NCBI GenBank assembly: GCA_964194555.1
Contig: CAXMMT010000078.1
Span: forward strand, 48,486-112,485
Length of the DNA stretch: 64,000 nt
DNA from: SZUA-217 sp964194555
Lineage (GTDB): Bacteria > Actinomycetota > Acidimicrobiia > Spongiisociales > ZC4RG35
Direction: 5' to 3'
Shown: one piece after another, positions 50,420 to 59,434 of the stretch
Layout: each line of letters starts with the position of its first letter
How positions within the stretch are numbered: position 1 is the stretch's first letter
The notes under the pieces: model-generated
What the model was told of the DNA's origin: nothing
Seen by the model: only the letters and a program-made list of their open reading frames with translations
The model's database searches: none
Made by a program: the position numbers and the translations under genes

Positions 50420-51850
50420 TCAGGATCGCTCGAGATGGAACTTGTCAGTTGTGTTGGGGGTTGCGGCGGGATATGTGCCCGACAGACACGCCGTGCAGAA
50501 GCCGGCATCGGCCACGCCGGTGGCTCCCATCAGGCCATCGAGACTGAGGTAGCCCAGCGAGTCGGCGTCCAGATGCTCCCTGATCTCATCAACATCCTTA
50601 CGGGCTGCGATGAGGGTGGATCGGTCGGACGTGTCCATTCCGTAGAAGCACGGCCACCGATAGGGGGGAGATGACACCCGGAGGTGAACCTCGGTAGCAC
50701 CTGCTTCGCGGACCATCGCCACCAGTTTCCTTGTCGTCGACCCCCGCACAATCGAGTCGTCGACGAGGGCTACACGTTTGCCCCTGAGGTTCTCGGGTAT
50801 CGGGTTCAGTTTGAGCCGAATGCCCTGGTCACGGAGCATCTGAGTGGGCTCGATGAACGTCCGGCCGACGTAACGATTCTTGACCAGGCCATCGGTGTAG
50901 GGGATGCCAGCTGCCGCCGCGAAACCCTGAGCGGCCGGTATGCCTGATTCCGGTACCGGCACGATGACATCGGCTTCGACGGGGTGCTCTTCCGACAGGA
51001 CGCGCCCCATCTCGTAACGGGCGGCGTGGATGCTTCGGCCATACATCTGACTGTCGGGTCGGGCGAAGTAGACGAACTCGAACAGACAGAGCCCGGGCTT
51101 GACCTCCCCGAACGGGTGGTAGCTCTTCACTCCATTGGCGTCGATCACGACCATCTCTCCGGCTGCAATCTCGCGAACGAATTTGGCGCCGACGAGATCG
51201 AGAGCAGCTGTCTCGGATGCAAGAACCCAACCTCCTTCTCCGAGGGAGCCAAGGCAGAGCGGTCTGAACCCATGCGGGTCTCGCAGCCCGACGATCCTTC
51301 CCTGATCCATGAGCACCAGTGAGAAGGCCCCTTCCCAGGTAGGCGCTACCTCCATCAGGGCAACCTCCAGCCCACGGGAGTCGGATCGCTCGTCGTCGAT
51401 GGCCCGGGCAACGCCCTCGGCCATCAGATCCGAATCCGTTGTTGCTCCCGATATCCCGAGGGCAGCCGCCAGCTCAGCGGTGTTTGTCAGATTTCCGTTG
51501 TGGCCAAGGGCAACGCTGGTGCTTCCCACCTGACGGTGGGCGGGCTGAGCGTTGGCCCAATTGTTGGATCCGGTGGTGGAGTAACGGGTGTGACCGATGC
51601 CGATGTGACCGTCGAGGCCCGCCAATGCCGGCTCATCGAAAACCTGGGCAACGAGTCCTATGTCCTTGAACACGGTGACGGTCTCACCGTCTGACGTGGC
51701 GATTCCCGCTGATTCCTGCCCCCTGTGTTGCAGGGCAAAAAGACCGAAGTAGATCAGGTGGGAGATTCGCTCCGTGGTCGAGTAGGCGGCGATGACCCCG
51801 CAAGCCTCACGAGGGCCATCGACGACAGATATCTGGGCCTCCTCGGACAC
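50420..51850 (-). CDS. purF: Amidophosphoribosyltransferase
   Basis: 476 residues from GTG 51850. A short propeptide precedes the catalytic Cys (REACGVIAAY, Cys 17), so it is the self-processing B. subtilis-like form. Four Cys for a 4Fe-4S cluster are placed at GLCLFEF, WPCFYGMD and CTACLSG. PRPP loop VALVDDSIVRGSTT. First committed enzyme of purine synthesis and the usual feedback-controlled step. Divided from the purC-purS-purQ-purL genes at 59-63 kb by about 7.6 kb. Confidence 0.96.
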   Translation of the reverse strand: MSEEAQISVVDGPREACGVIAAYSTTERISHLIYFGLFALQHRGQESAGIATSDGETVTVFKDIGLVAQVFDEPALAGLDGHIGIGHTRYSTTGSNNWANAQPAHRQVGSTSVALGHNGNLTNTAELAAALGISGATTDSDLMAEGVARAIDDERSDSRGLEVALMEVAPTWEGAFSLVLMDQGRIVGLRDPHGFRPLCLGSLGEGGWVLASETAALDLVGAKFVREIAAGEMVVIDANGVKSYHPFGEVKPGLCLFEFVYFARPDSQMYGRSIHAARYEMGRVLSEEHPVEADVIVPVPESGIPAAQGFAAAAGIPYTDGLVKNRYVGRTFIEPTQMLRDQGIRLKLNPIPENLRGKRVALVDDSIVRGSTTRKLVAMVREAGATEVHLRVSSPPYRWPCFYGMDTSDRSTLIAARKDVDEIREHLDADSLGYLSLDGLMGATGVADAGFCTACLSGTYPAATPNTTDKFHLERS

Positions 51851-51892
51851 GTCTCCATCGTAGGTCGCTCCTGACTCTGCACACAGTTCTGG

Positions 51893-52411
51893 TCAGGGAA
51901 GTTTGGAGAAGAATTCGCGATACACAGCGGCAAGCTGGAGGTAGTGGTCCACTCCTTCGTCGGCTCGCCTGATCTCATCTTCCGTCAGGTCTCGGACGGG
52001 TACGGCAGGAACTCCCATCGCCAGGGTCCACGGCGGAATCTCCTTGCCTTCTGTCAGGACAGATCCGGCGGCAAGCCATGCTCCCTCCCCGATCCTGCTT
52101 CGGTTGAGGGCCTTCGCTCCTATTCCGATCAGAACACCGTTTTCGACCCCAGCCCCGTGCACGACAGCCGAATGCCCAATGGTCACCCTGTCTCCCACGA
52201 GGCAGGGCACATCCTCATCACAGTGGAGGACGGCGTTGTCCTGGATGTTCGTCTCACTCCCAATCGAGATCCGGTCGAGTTCGGCACGAATGACTGCGCC
52301 AAACAACATGAACGAATGTGCTCCGATCTCGACCTGGCCATAGATGTGGCTGCCCGGTGAGATGACGGCACTGGGGTGGATCTCTGGTTGAGGAACGAAG
52401 GGGTCTCTCAA
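51893..52411 (-). CDS. Gamma-carbonic anhydrase-like left-handed beta-helix protein
   Basis: 172 residues from TTG 52411, which overlaps the DsbA-like gene stop (TTGA). Hexapeptide repeats throughout. The three zinc His are at AVLHC, TIGHS and AVVHG, matching gamma-CA/YrdA proteins; NIQDNAVLH is typical. Many such proteins have weak or no carbonic anhydrase activity. Coupled to the DsbA-like gene. Confidence 0.9.
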   Translation of the reverse strand: MRDPFVPQPEIHPSAVISPGSHIYGQVEIGAHSFMLFGAVIRAELDRISIGSETNIQDNAVLHCDEDVPCLVGDRVTIGHSAVVHGAGVENGVLIGIGAKALNRSRIGEGAWLAAGSVLTEGKEIPPWTLAMGVPAVPVRDLTEDEIRRADEGVDHYLQLAAVYREFFSKLP

Positions 52412-53043
52412 CCGACCGCTGCCTCTTCGACGGAGCTGATTCTGGTTCGGATGAGACCGGCTTCGGTCCATCCCCGGGCGAGCAGGGCGAGTTGGCCATC
52501 TGCCACGTCACCAATAAGTGCTGGAAAGCCATCGATGCCCCAGTTGCGAGATCTGGAGAAATCCGCCCACGCCATCTTCTTTGCTTCGTCAGTAATCAGT
52601 TGCTCCCTGAATGAGGGTTGATCGATATTCAGATCGCCGGTGAGATCAGTGAGGATATCGAAGTCGGTGATATCACGACCATCCGCGTAGAAGGCATGCT
52701 GAACAGTGGTGAAGTAGTCGAGGGTGCTTGGTTCATCGATTTCACGAACGAGGGTGACGGCAATCGCTGCCGGTTCAGTGTCATAGATCCAGCCGTCGCG
52801 GCGATCCAGAAACGCCGTGTCGAAGGGTTGGCCGGTTCGCTGATTGATCTCGACCCAGTGATCTGCCAGGAACACGGCCATGCGGTCGTCCAGAGGCTGA
52901 GCCGAAGGTCCGGGGCGAAGACCGCCCACGACTACCTCGACCGGGTAATCGTCCGCAAGACTCTCGATCTCAGGTGCGAAACCCCAGCACCATGAGCACA
53001 TGGGGTCACCGACGTAGATGAGCTTGTCGACCTGGGTGTTCAT
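52408..53043 (-). CDS. DsbA-family (FrnE-like) thiol oxidoreductase
   Basis: 211 residues from ATG 53043. No signal peptide, so cytoplasmic. Active site CSWC in GDPMCSWCWGFAPEI, cis-Pro region GIDGFPALIGD. The in-frame extension upstream runs through MobA and is rejected. Close to the DsbA-like cytosolic proteins annotated as thioredoxin-like or FrnE. Role in redox defence is inferred. Confidence 0.9.
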   Translation of the reverse strand: MNTQVDKLIYVGDPMCSWCWGFAPEIESLADDYPVEVVVGGLRPGPSAQPLDDRMAVFLADHWVEINQRTGQPFDTAFLDRRDGWIYDTEPAAIAVTLVREIDEPSTLDYFTTVQHAFYADGRDITDFDILTDLTGDLNIDQPSFREQLITDEAKKMAWADFSRSRNWGIDGFPALIGDVADGQLALLARGWTEAGLIRTRISSVEEAAVG

Positions 53044-53110
53044 CTCTACCAACCTTATCCCCGCGGCGACACTTTCGTTCTCGTCGGGGTGTGGCCAACG
53101 AAGGCGAGCC

Positions 53111-53683
53111 CTACTGCTCCTGATATCTCCCCAGTGCTTCCCCAAGCGCGTCCTGGCTGTCAACCGAAAACCAACTCCGACCGTCGTCACCCCATGAGCT
53201 CCACACATCGGGTGGAACGGCATCGAATGACACCCGATCGAGAAGACTCTGGATCGAACCACCCAACGCAGCCTCTTCGGCAGCGAGGAGTGCGATGGTC
53301 TTGGGATACAACGCGCAGGTGACCTGACGGTTTCCGTGGTCATCCACCGGTACCACAGGAATATCGCCCGCCCGGTCGAGCATCTTGGCAAGGGTCTCAT
53401 GTCTGACGAAGGGGTGGTCGACGGCGACGACCAGCACATGGTCGGTGTCGGTTCGACTGAGAGCCGTTGCGATACCGGCAAGTGGCCCGTGAGCATGAAT
53501 TGAGTCCGGCCAGGACTCCCACCCCTCTCGATCAGGTCCAAGAAGAACGATTCGGTCGGCAACAAGCCGCAATGCTGCTTCAACCATTTCGAGCATCGTT
53601 CGGTCGCGAACGAGAACGTCTGCCTTGTTCTGACCCATGCGGGTGCTCAAGCCACCAGATAGAACGGCTGCGAGTGCTGTCAC
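53111..53683 (-). CDS. mobA: Molybdenum cofactor guanylyltransferase
   Basis: 190 residues from GTG 53683. N-terminal nucleotide-binding motif LSGGLSTRMGQNKA, then HGPLAGIATAL, VVAVDHPFV (metal Asp) and VTCALYPK. MobA attaches GMP to molybdopterin, making the MGD cofactor used by many molybdoenzymes, including selenium-containing formate dehydrogenases in other bacteria; no molybdoenzyme is in the window. Confidence 0.9.
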   Translation of the reverse strand: MTALAAVLSGGLSTRMGQNKADVLVRDRTMLEMVEAALRLVADRIVLLGPDREGWESWPDSIHAHGPLAGIATALSRTDTDHVLVVAVDHPFVRHETLAKMLDRAGDIPVVPVDDHGNRQVTCALYPKTIALLAAEEAALGGSIQSLLDRVSFDAVPPDVWSSWGDDGRSWFSVDSQDALGEALGRYQEQ

Positions 53684-53692
53684 ACCCCCAGG

Positions 53693-56242
53693 CTATTCGT
53701 ACGCGATGGCTTCGAGTATGTCGAGGCGTGATGCGCGCCAGGCGGGAAAGATTGCGAAGACAATTCCGAGGAGCCCGGTAACCACGATCCAGAGCGCCAG
53801 CGTCCCCACAGGGACCACAAACGCGCTGAAGCCTTCATCGCTCAACGCCTGCAGAATCGCCCATGCAAAGAACAAGCCGATTACCACGCCGAGCACGGCC
53901 CCAAACACGGCGATGATTGACGCTTCGGAGCGGATCATCCTTCTCGTCTGGCGTCGACTCAACCCGACGGCCCTGAGCAAGCCGATCTCCCGCGTTCTTT
54001 CGAAGACGGAGAGAGTCATCGTGTTGGTCACCCCAATAAGAGCAATGATCACGGCCAGAGCCAGCAACCCCGTGATCAGATTGAGAAGCTGATTGATCTG
54101 TCGTTCGACGTCGCTCGACAGCTCCTCGAATGTCTGGACCTGAGCGGTAGGGACGTCCTCGGCCAACACGGTGAGGCGGGTTTCGACTTCTTCGGGTGAG
54201 AAGCCGGGGGATGCCCGTACGAAAACCTGGGTGTCCGACTCGATCCCATAGTTGTTGATCCACTCAGCTTGGGAGATCGCGATGACATCAGTCCATGTAT
54301 CGCCCGAGGCGGTACCGACGACCGTGAAGCTTTGCGACCCGGTAGCTTCGAACAACAGCTGCAGTTCTGAGCCAACCGGGAGTTGGTTGCTGTCGGCTAT
54401 TGCTTGGTCGATCACGACTTCGCCGGGGCCTGGAGTGAGGCTTCCCATCGAGTCGTCGACTGGAAAGAAGTCGGGATAGTTTGATTCGATGCCAATCACG
54501 AAAGACTCGGTCTCGTTGAAAAGGGCAACACCTGTCTGCTGGCGAGACACTTCGTGCACGCTCGGATCTTCGGCTGCCCGAACAGCCAGTTCAGGTGTGA
54601 AGGAGGCGGTCGGATCGAAGTCGTTGTTTGCCCGAATAATGACGTCGGCTTCGATGCCGCTACCAATGATGTCGTCAATGGTCCCCCGAATTGACGCTGC
54701 CATAACCGAAGCGAGCGTGATCAAAGTCACCCCGATCATCAGCGCCGCTGCGGTCGCAGAAGTACGTCGCGGAGCGCGAATGGCATTCTCCTGTGCAAGC
54801 TTTCCTGGGAGGTTGTACAGCCTGGCGAAAGGCCAACCGATCAACCTCGCCACCGGCCGAGCAATAAGTGGGCTGAGCAGCGACACTCCAATGAAGACGA
54901 TGCCGGCACCGGTGCCTACGTAGAGGATGGCAGGCGGTCCGACCTCGAGACTCACGAACAGACCGAAGAAGAGAACAGCGAGTCCGAAAGCGGTGACCGC
55001 TGATCCCACTATGGCGCGAGTGGTGAGTGCCTTTCGGGGCGGTGCGACGAGGTCCTCTCGAAGGGCCGCGATTGGTGGCACACGTGAGGCTCGTCTGGCA
55101 GGGAGGAATGCTGATATCAAGGTCACCCCCACCCCGACGACCAGGGCCACGACAATTGTGCGAGGCTGCAATGTGGCCGGAGCCGTCGGCAAGGCAATCC
55201 CGAATGCCTCGAGACCGATCTTGAGCAGAAGAGCTAGACCGAATCCCACAGCGATGCCCGCGATCGAGGCGAGGACACCGATAACAAATGCCTCGATCAG
55301 GACCATTTGGTTCACTTGCCGAGCCGATGCACCCAGAGCCCTCAAGAGCGCCAACTCCTTGGTCCGCTGGGTCACGATGATGCGGAATGTGTTGGCGATG
55401 GTGAACGTGCCAACGAATAGAGCAATAGCGCCGAAACTCAGGAGAAAGGTATTGAAGAAGGCCAACCCTTCCTGGATCGCTACGGCCTGCTCCTCCGCTG
55501 CGGTCTGACCCGAAATCGCCCGTGCCCCGTCGGGAAGGACTGGCTCCAATCGAGTGATGACGTCGTCGACGCCGGCCCCGGGCGAGACCTGGATGCTCGC
55601 ACCTGTGAGCTGGCCTTCTCTTTCCAGAAGGACCTGAACGGTGCGGAGGTCAAACAGAGCCGAAGTCGCGCCCCCCAGATTATCGAGGTCGCCGAAACCG
55701 GCAATCCCAACGAGTGTGTATGGGCGAGCCGGACCGGTGGGAGCCACCACGGAGACGCTGTCGCCAATGACGAAGTTGTTGTCTGCAACCGTCTGGGCGT
55801 CGATCACGACCTCCCCGGGTCCTTCTGGGTAGGCGCCTTCACGGAGATTGAAACCGCCGGTTTCCAGATCGGTCTCCATGAAACTGAAAGCGAACTGCGG
55901 CGGGCCTTGGCCGCCGATGGGTTCACCGGCTTTGTCGAGAATCACAATGCCGAGGCCCTGGAGAAACGGAATCAAGTCGTCGACACCTTCGACGTCCCTC
56001 AACTGGAGAATCTCTGATTCCGGCAGGTAAATGCCTTCTCCAAACTGCAGCTCCGAGTCGGCCGACACCACAATGTCGACACCTTGGAAGGCGTCTTCGA
56101 AGATACCGTCGAAGGCCTTACCGATGGTGTCGGTGTAGACAAACGTGCCCGAGATAAACCCGACTCCCAGGACGACCGCCAGGGCTGTCAGACCCAAACG
56201 CAGTTTGTGCGCCCAGAGACTCTTGAGAGTGACTGCCAGCAT
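53693..56242 (-). CDS. FtsX/MacB-type ABC transporter permease (two FtsX domains)
   Basis: 849 residues, ATG start. N-terminal helix followed by a large extracytoplasmic MacB-like domain, three helices, a central pair of helices (residues about 440-500), a second extracytoplasmic domain and three final helices; two copies of the FtsX ELALLRALGAS / EIGLLRAVGLS motif. This duplicated architecture is used in lipoprotein or peptide export (as in LolCDE/MacB-type systems) and in bacitracin-resistance-like modules. The ATPase is one base upstream. Confidence 0.93.
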   Translation of the reverse strand: MLAVTLKSLWAHKLRLGLTALAVVLGVGFISGTFVYTDTIGKAFDGIFEDAFQGVDIVVSADSELQFGEGIYLPESEILQLRDVEGVDDLIPFLQGLGIVILDKAGEPIGGQGPPQFAFSFMETDLETGGFNLREGAYPEGPGEVVIDAQTVADNNFVIGDSVSVVAPTGPARPYTLVGIAGFGDLDNLGGATSALFDLRTVQVLLEREGQLTGASIQVSPGAGVDDVITRLEPVLPDGARAISGQTAAEEQAVAIQEGLAFFNTFLLSFGAIALFVGTFTIANTFRIIVTQRTKELALLRALGASARQVNQMVLIEAFVIGVLASIAGIAVGFGLALLLKIGLEAFGIALPTAPATLQPRTIVVALVVGVGVTLISAFLPARRASRVPPIAALREDLVAPPRKALTTRAIVGSAVTAFGLAVLFFGLFVSLEVGPPAILYVGTGAGIVFIGVSLLSPLIARPVARLIGWPFARLYNLPGKLAQENAIRAPRRTSATAAALMIGVTLITLASVMAASIRGTIDDIIGSGIEADVIIRANNDFDPTASFTPELAVRAAEDPSVHEVSRQQTGVALFNETESFVIGIESNYPDFFPVDDSMGSLTPGPGEVVIDQAIADSNQLPVGSELQLLFEATGSQSFTVVGTASGDTWTDVIAISQAEWINNYGIESDTQVFVRASPGFSPEEVETRLTVLAEDVPTAQVQTFEELSSDVERQINQLLNLITGLLALAVIIALIGVTNTMTLSVFERTREIGLLRAVGLSRRQTRRMIRSEASIIAVFGAVLGVVIGLFFAWAILQALSDEGFSAFVVPVGTLALWIVVTGLLGIVFAIFPAWRASRLDILEAIAYE

Positions 56243-56243
56243 C

Positions 56244-56972
56244 TCAGCCCTCGAGTGCCTTGATCCTGTCCAGAACCCTGTCCGGCGTTGGATCTGTCAT
56301 CTCGTCGACAATTCGGCCGTCTTCGAGGAATACGACCCGGTCCGAGTAGCTGGCGGCGATCGGGTCGTGTGTGACCATCACAATGGTCTGCCCGAATTTC
56401 CGAACCGCCTGACGTAGAAGCTCGAGCAGCTCGGCGCTGGCAGTCGAATCGAGGTTCCCGCTGGGCTCGTCGGCGAACACCATCTCGGGCCGACTTGCCA
56501 GTGCCCGTGCGGCGGCGACTCGCTGCTGCTGGCCGCCCGAGAGCTCGGCTGGGCGATGGTCGAGCCGGTCACCGAGACCAAGGCTTTTCACCACCGAGTC
56601 CAGCCAAACACCGTCTGCGTCACGGCCCGCGAGGTCGATAGGAAGCGTGATGTTCTCGAGTGCGGTCAACGTGGGGATGAGATTGAAGGCCTGGAAGATG
56701 AAGCCCACCTGATCCCGCCGTAGCTCCGTGAGCTCGCGGTCAGTGAGAACACCAAGGTCCTGGCCACCGACGAATACCTGCCCCGACGTCAGGTAGTCGA
56801 GCCCCGCCATACAGTGCATGAGGGTGGACTTGCCCGAGCCACTCGGGCCCATGATTGCGGTGTAGCGCTCTTTCTGGAACTCGACTGAGACATGGTCGAT
56901 TGCAGTGACGGCGGTATCGCCTGATCCATAGGTCTTGGTTGCGTCCACGGCACGGGCAGCAATGGAGGTCAT
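56244..56972 (-). CDS. ABC transporter ATP-binding protein (MacB/LolD type)
   Basis: 242 residues from ATG 56972; the longer frame to 57032 adds unmatched residues. Walker A GPSGSGKST, Q-loop FQAFNLIP, signature LSGGQQQRVAAARAL, Walker B VFADEPSGNLDS, H-loop VTHDP. Forms an exporter with the FtsX-type permease (1 bp spacing). Substrate unknown. Confidence 0.94.
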   Translation of the reverse strand: MTSIAARAVDATKTYGSGDTAVTAIDHVSVEFQKERYTAIMGPSGSGKSTLMHCMAGLDYLTSGQVFVGGQDLGVLTDRELTELRRDQVGFIFQAFNLIPTLTALENITLPIDLAGRDADGVWLDSVVKSLGLGDRLDHRPAELSGGQQQRVAAARALASRPEMVFADEPSGNLDSTASAELLELLRQAVRKFGQTIVMVTHDPIAASYSDRVVFLEDGRIVDEMTDPTPDRVLDRIKALEG

Positions 56973-57064
56973 GGCATGATTCTTTCGTTGGGCGGAACCG
57001 TGTATTTCACTTCTTCTGAGACCGCCCGTCAAACCTGAGCCCGACGATGTTGGTTCTGCCCCGG

Positions 57065-57802
57065 CTACGCGGTCACTGACATCAGCTGTCTTATCGCGTT
57101 TGAGAATGAGCCTGGTTGCTGCAGAGCACAGGCGTGACCCGCGTCGGTTATGACGACGCTCTCTGCGTTTGGGAACAACTCCAGAAAGCGTGATTCACCT
57201 TCGCGGTTGGGTGTGTCCCTCTCTCCGTTGGCGATGACGATAGGGCCGCTGAAGTCTGCCATCGCTTCCGCGTAATCCACGCCGGGAATTCGACGGAGAC
57301 TTTGGGCTCCACCCTTTGCCGAGAGTCCGCCGGAAAGGATCTCGTCGGCAAGTTTGTGACCCAGGTCTTCTGTCATCTGTTTCCTGAATGCCTTCATTGC
57401 CGGACGAGCGACAAGAGGGAATACGAATCCGTAGAAACGAGTCGAGATACCGTCCCAACCCGTGTAGTTGATCGTGGCCCCGGACAGCACGAGACCACTG
57501 ACTCGACGCGAATGAGAAGCAACGGTCGCCTGAGCGATGTATCCGCCAAGTGAAAGACCGATGAGCGCCGATTTCTCTATCTCCAGGTGGTCGAGGATCT
57601 CGATGACCCGGTCAACTCCGCGATCCATGGAGAACTCCTCGTCCATTAGCTCACCATGTGCCGGCAGGTCGATGGAGATGCAGTCGTAGAGGTCAGCGAG
57701 GATGTCGACGACTGGTCCCCACATGTGTCGGTTGATAACACCACCGTGAAGAAGGATGATTGTGGGAGATTCTTCCGCGCCCTGTCTGGAAACACCCTTC
57801 AC
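57065..57802 (-). CDS. Alpha/beta hydrolase
   Basis: 245 residues from GTG 57802, overlapping the ArsR gene stop (GTGA). Oxyanion loop LLHGGVINRHMW, nucleophile GLSLGGY (Ser), Asp in NGERDTPNREG and catalytic His in TDAGHACALQQP. Typical of esterase/epoxide-hydrolase-like enzymes. Coupled to the ArsR regulator, so probably controlled by it. Substrate unknown. Confidence 0.9.
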   Translation of the reverse strand: MKGVSRQGAEESPTIILLHGGVINRHMWGPVVDILADLYDCISIDLPAHGELMDEEFSMDRGVDRVIEILDHLEIEKSALIGLSLGGYIAQATVASHSRRVSGLVLSGATINYTGWDGISTRFYGFVFPLVARPAMKAFRKQMTEDLGHKLADEILSGGLSAKGGAQSLRRIPGVDYAEAMADFSGPIVIANGERDTPNREGESRFLELFPNAESVVITDAGHACALQQPGSFSNAIRQLMSVTA

Positions 57803-58335
57803 TTCCCTGACCTCGGTGACGGGGTGTCAGTGAGAAAGACCGACGCGGTGAATCCATAGACGTTGTCAGCTTTGTCGTCACCGTTGTCCTTGAACTCGTT
57901 GGCCAACGCGAGCACCCGACGGTGGAAATCGGCCGCATGTTCTCGAGACATGCGCACCGTCAGAAAGACACCTGGTGGGTCGAAGGGCTGACTCGAAGTG
58001 GGGACAGCCTCTCGTGCCGCTTGGGCGAGAGTGAATTGCAGTCTGTCGGAATTTTTGTTTCCAAAACGAAGGTGGTCATGGCTCAGTCCGTAGAAGCGTT
58101 CGATGACCGCCCTCACCGGCCGCTCCTCCACGACCTCGATGAGACCGGCTTCACGGAGGACCTTTACGTGATGCCCGACCTTTCCATGAGTCATCTCCAA
58201 CAGACCCGAGAGTTGTTTGGCGCTGGCCGGGCCGTCTTCCAGAATCCTGAGAATCTTCGCCCTGGTCTCGTTGGCGAGGGCTTTCAACTGTTGCGGGGAC
58301 TCCAGAAGGAGTTCGGTTCCTTTATATAATGACAT
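57799..58335 (-). CDS. ArsR-family winged-helix regulator
   Basis: 178 residues from ATG 58335. Winged helix: QLKALANETRAKILRILEDGPASAKQLSGLLEMTHGKVGHHVKVLREAGLIEVV. No metal-binding Cys cluster; the C-terminal 90 residues may bind ligand or dimerise. The gene appears leaderless: CATAAT (58349-58344) is 8 nt before the ATG. A dyad across the start codon suggests autoregulation. Confidence 0.9.
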   Translation of the reverse strand: MSLYKGTELLLESPQQLKALANETRAKILRILEDGPASAKQLSGLLEMTHGKVGHHVKVLREAGLIEVVEERPVRAVIERFYGLSHDHLRFGNKNSDRLQFTLAQAAREAVPTSSQPFDPPGVFLTVRMSREHAADFHRRVLALANEFKDNGDDKADNVYGFTASVFLTDTPSPRSGK

Positions 58336-58348
58336 ATCAGTACATTAT
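58326..58348. promoter_or_regulatory. Inverted repeat across the ArsR gene start
   Basis: ATAATG-N11-CATTAT, centred at 58337, covers the -10, the predicted transcription start and the ATG of the ArsR gene. Likely autoregulatory operator. Confidence 0.5.
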
Positions 58349-58393
58349 GTTAAACCGTTGTATAAGTGCAAGTCCTAGGGCAAGGAGACTGGG

Positions 58394-59434
58394 CTACTCA
58401 ACCGGCAAGGGCAAGTAGTAGGTGTGACCGCGCCCCAGCCATTCGGTGACCATTTCGACGAACTCGGGTCCGAACGGATCAGACCCTCTCAACGGCATCG
58501 TGCCGCGTCTGATCATGAAGTCGTCTGGAGCAAGCTCGCCACCGATCGAGAACTGATCCTGGGCGGCACCGAATCGACCCTCCTGATGCAACCACCAGCC
58601 CAGCCCGAAATGAGCGCGGGCGAGTTGGGAGTCAGCTGACAATGGCGTCACTCTCTTGCGGATGTCATCGTCGGACGGCGGTGGCAACGAGCCCCGCACC
58701 CAACCGCGGAGGAGGGCCATCTGCTCGTCGGTGGAGACATTGGCGTATCTGCCGCCCTTGTCGGTGGTGAAGGCAACGTCGTTGGGTCGGGTGATTCGTC
58801 CGGTCTCATCTATCCACACAACGGTCGGGACGTTCACCATGTTGTACAACTCGCCGAGTCGATGGTGCTCATCGATGAGACTCGGGTGGGTGGGGTTCGC
58901 CCGTTCGATCCAAGAGCGCGCATCGTAGGCCCGATCCACCGCCACGGTGATCACCACGAACCCTTCGCCTTCGAGTTCCTGGAAAACGGACTGCCACCCG
59001 GGCAGGTCATAACGACAGCCTCACCACGAGGCCCATGCCACCAGTAGCACCTTCGATCCGCGGTACTCGGACAACGAGTGGAGTCGGCCTTCGAGATCCG
59101 GAAGGATGAAGTCAGGAGCCTCCAACGTCCTGATTGTCTGATTGAAGAGATCCTGCGGGGGTCCCATGTAGGCGACGCCCTCCTCTCGAGAGTGGGCGAG
59201 TGGTCGACCGAGTAGATCGGCCAGACCTTCCAGGTTCATCCGCCCGTCACTCATCAGGCCAGATCGCCCGTCGACCGGGATGCAGATGGCATCACGACAG
59301 AGGCCTTCGGGCTTCAGCTCCCAGCCAAAGGCCACCTGCACCTCGGCGGCGCTGATCCACACGCCGGATACGTCAGTCGTGGTCTCGACCTCGGTTGGTT
59401 GGCCGACATCGAGCAGCACGAGCGAAGCCATCAT
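58394..59434 (-). CDS. Candidate selenocysteine-containing thioredoxin-fold protein (in-frame UGA), last gene of the pur operon
   Basis: From ATG 59434, which overlaps the purL stop as ATGA, the frame reaches VLLVAWASW, then TGA at 59023-59021 (codon 138), then continues without a break as GCRYDLPGWQSVFQELEGEGFVVITVAVDRA to a stop at 58394. Together it is 346 codons. The region about 103-260 is an AhpC/TlpA-like redoxin: APDFILPDLEGRLHSLSEYRG before, NVPTVVWIDETGRITR after. UGA falls at the position of the active-site Cys (W-U-G-C; compare WCxxC), one residue before a normal Cys. A hairpin at 58989-59008 has the position and loop expected of a bacterial SECIS. Residues 1-100 are an unrecognised domain with two Cys; 250-346 look TPR-like. 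No sel genes are in the window. A nonsense mutation or read error is the alternative. Confidence 0.8.
58989..59008 (-). promoter_or_regulatory. Putative bacterial SECIS hairpin
   Basis: On the minus strand, 20 nt after the UGA the apical loop CGGGT begins; CTGCC and GGCAG form its 5-bp stem, and GA/TC add two pairs below a bulged C. Loop with G among its first two bases, a short upper stem and 16-37 nt between UGA and loop are the accepted bacterial pattern. Confidence 0.65.

Noticed and set aside
58394..58957. Separate protein starting at GTG 58957 downstream of the UGA
   Set aside because: It would begin inside the central strand of the thioredoxin fold, without a ribosome site; the part before the UGA supplies the missing half.
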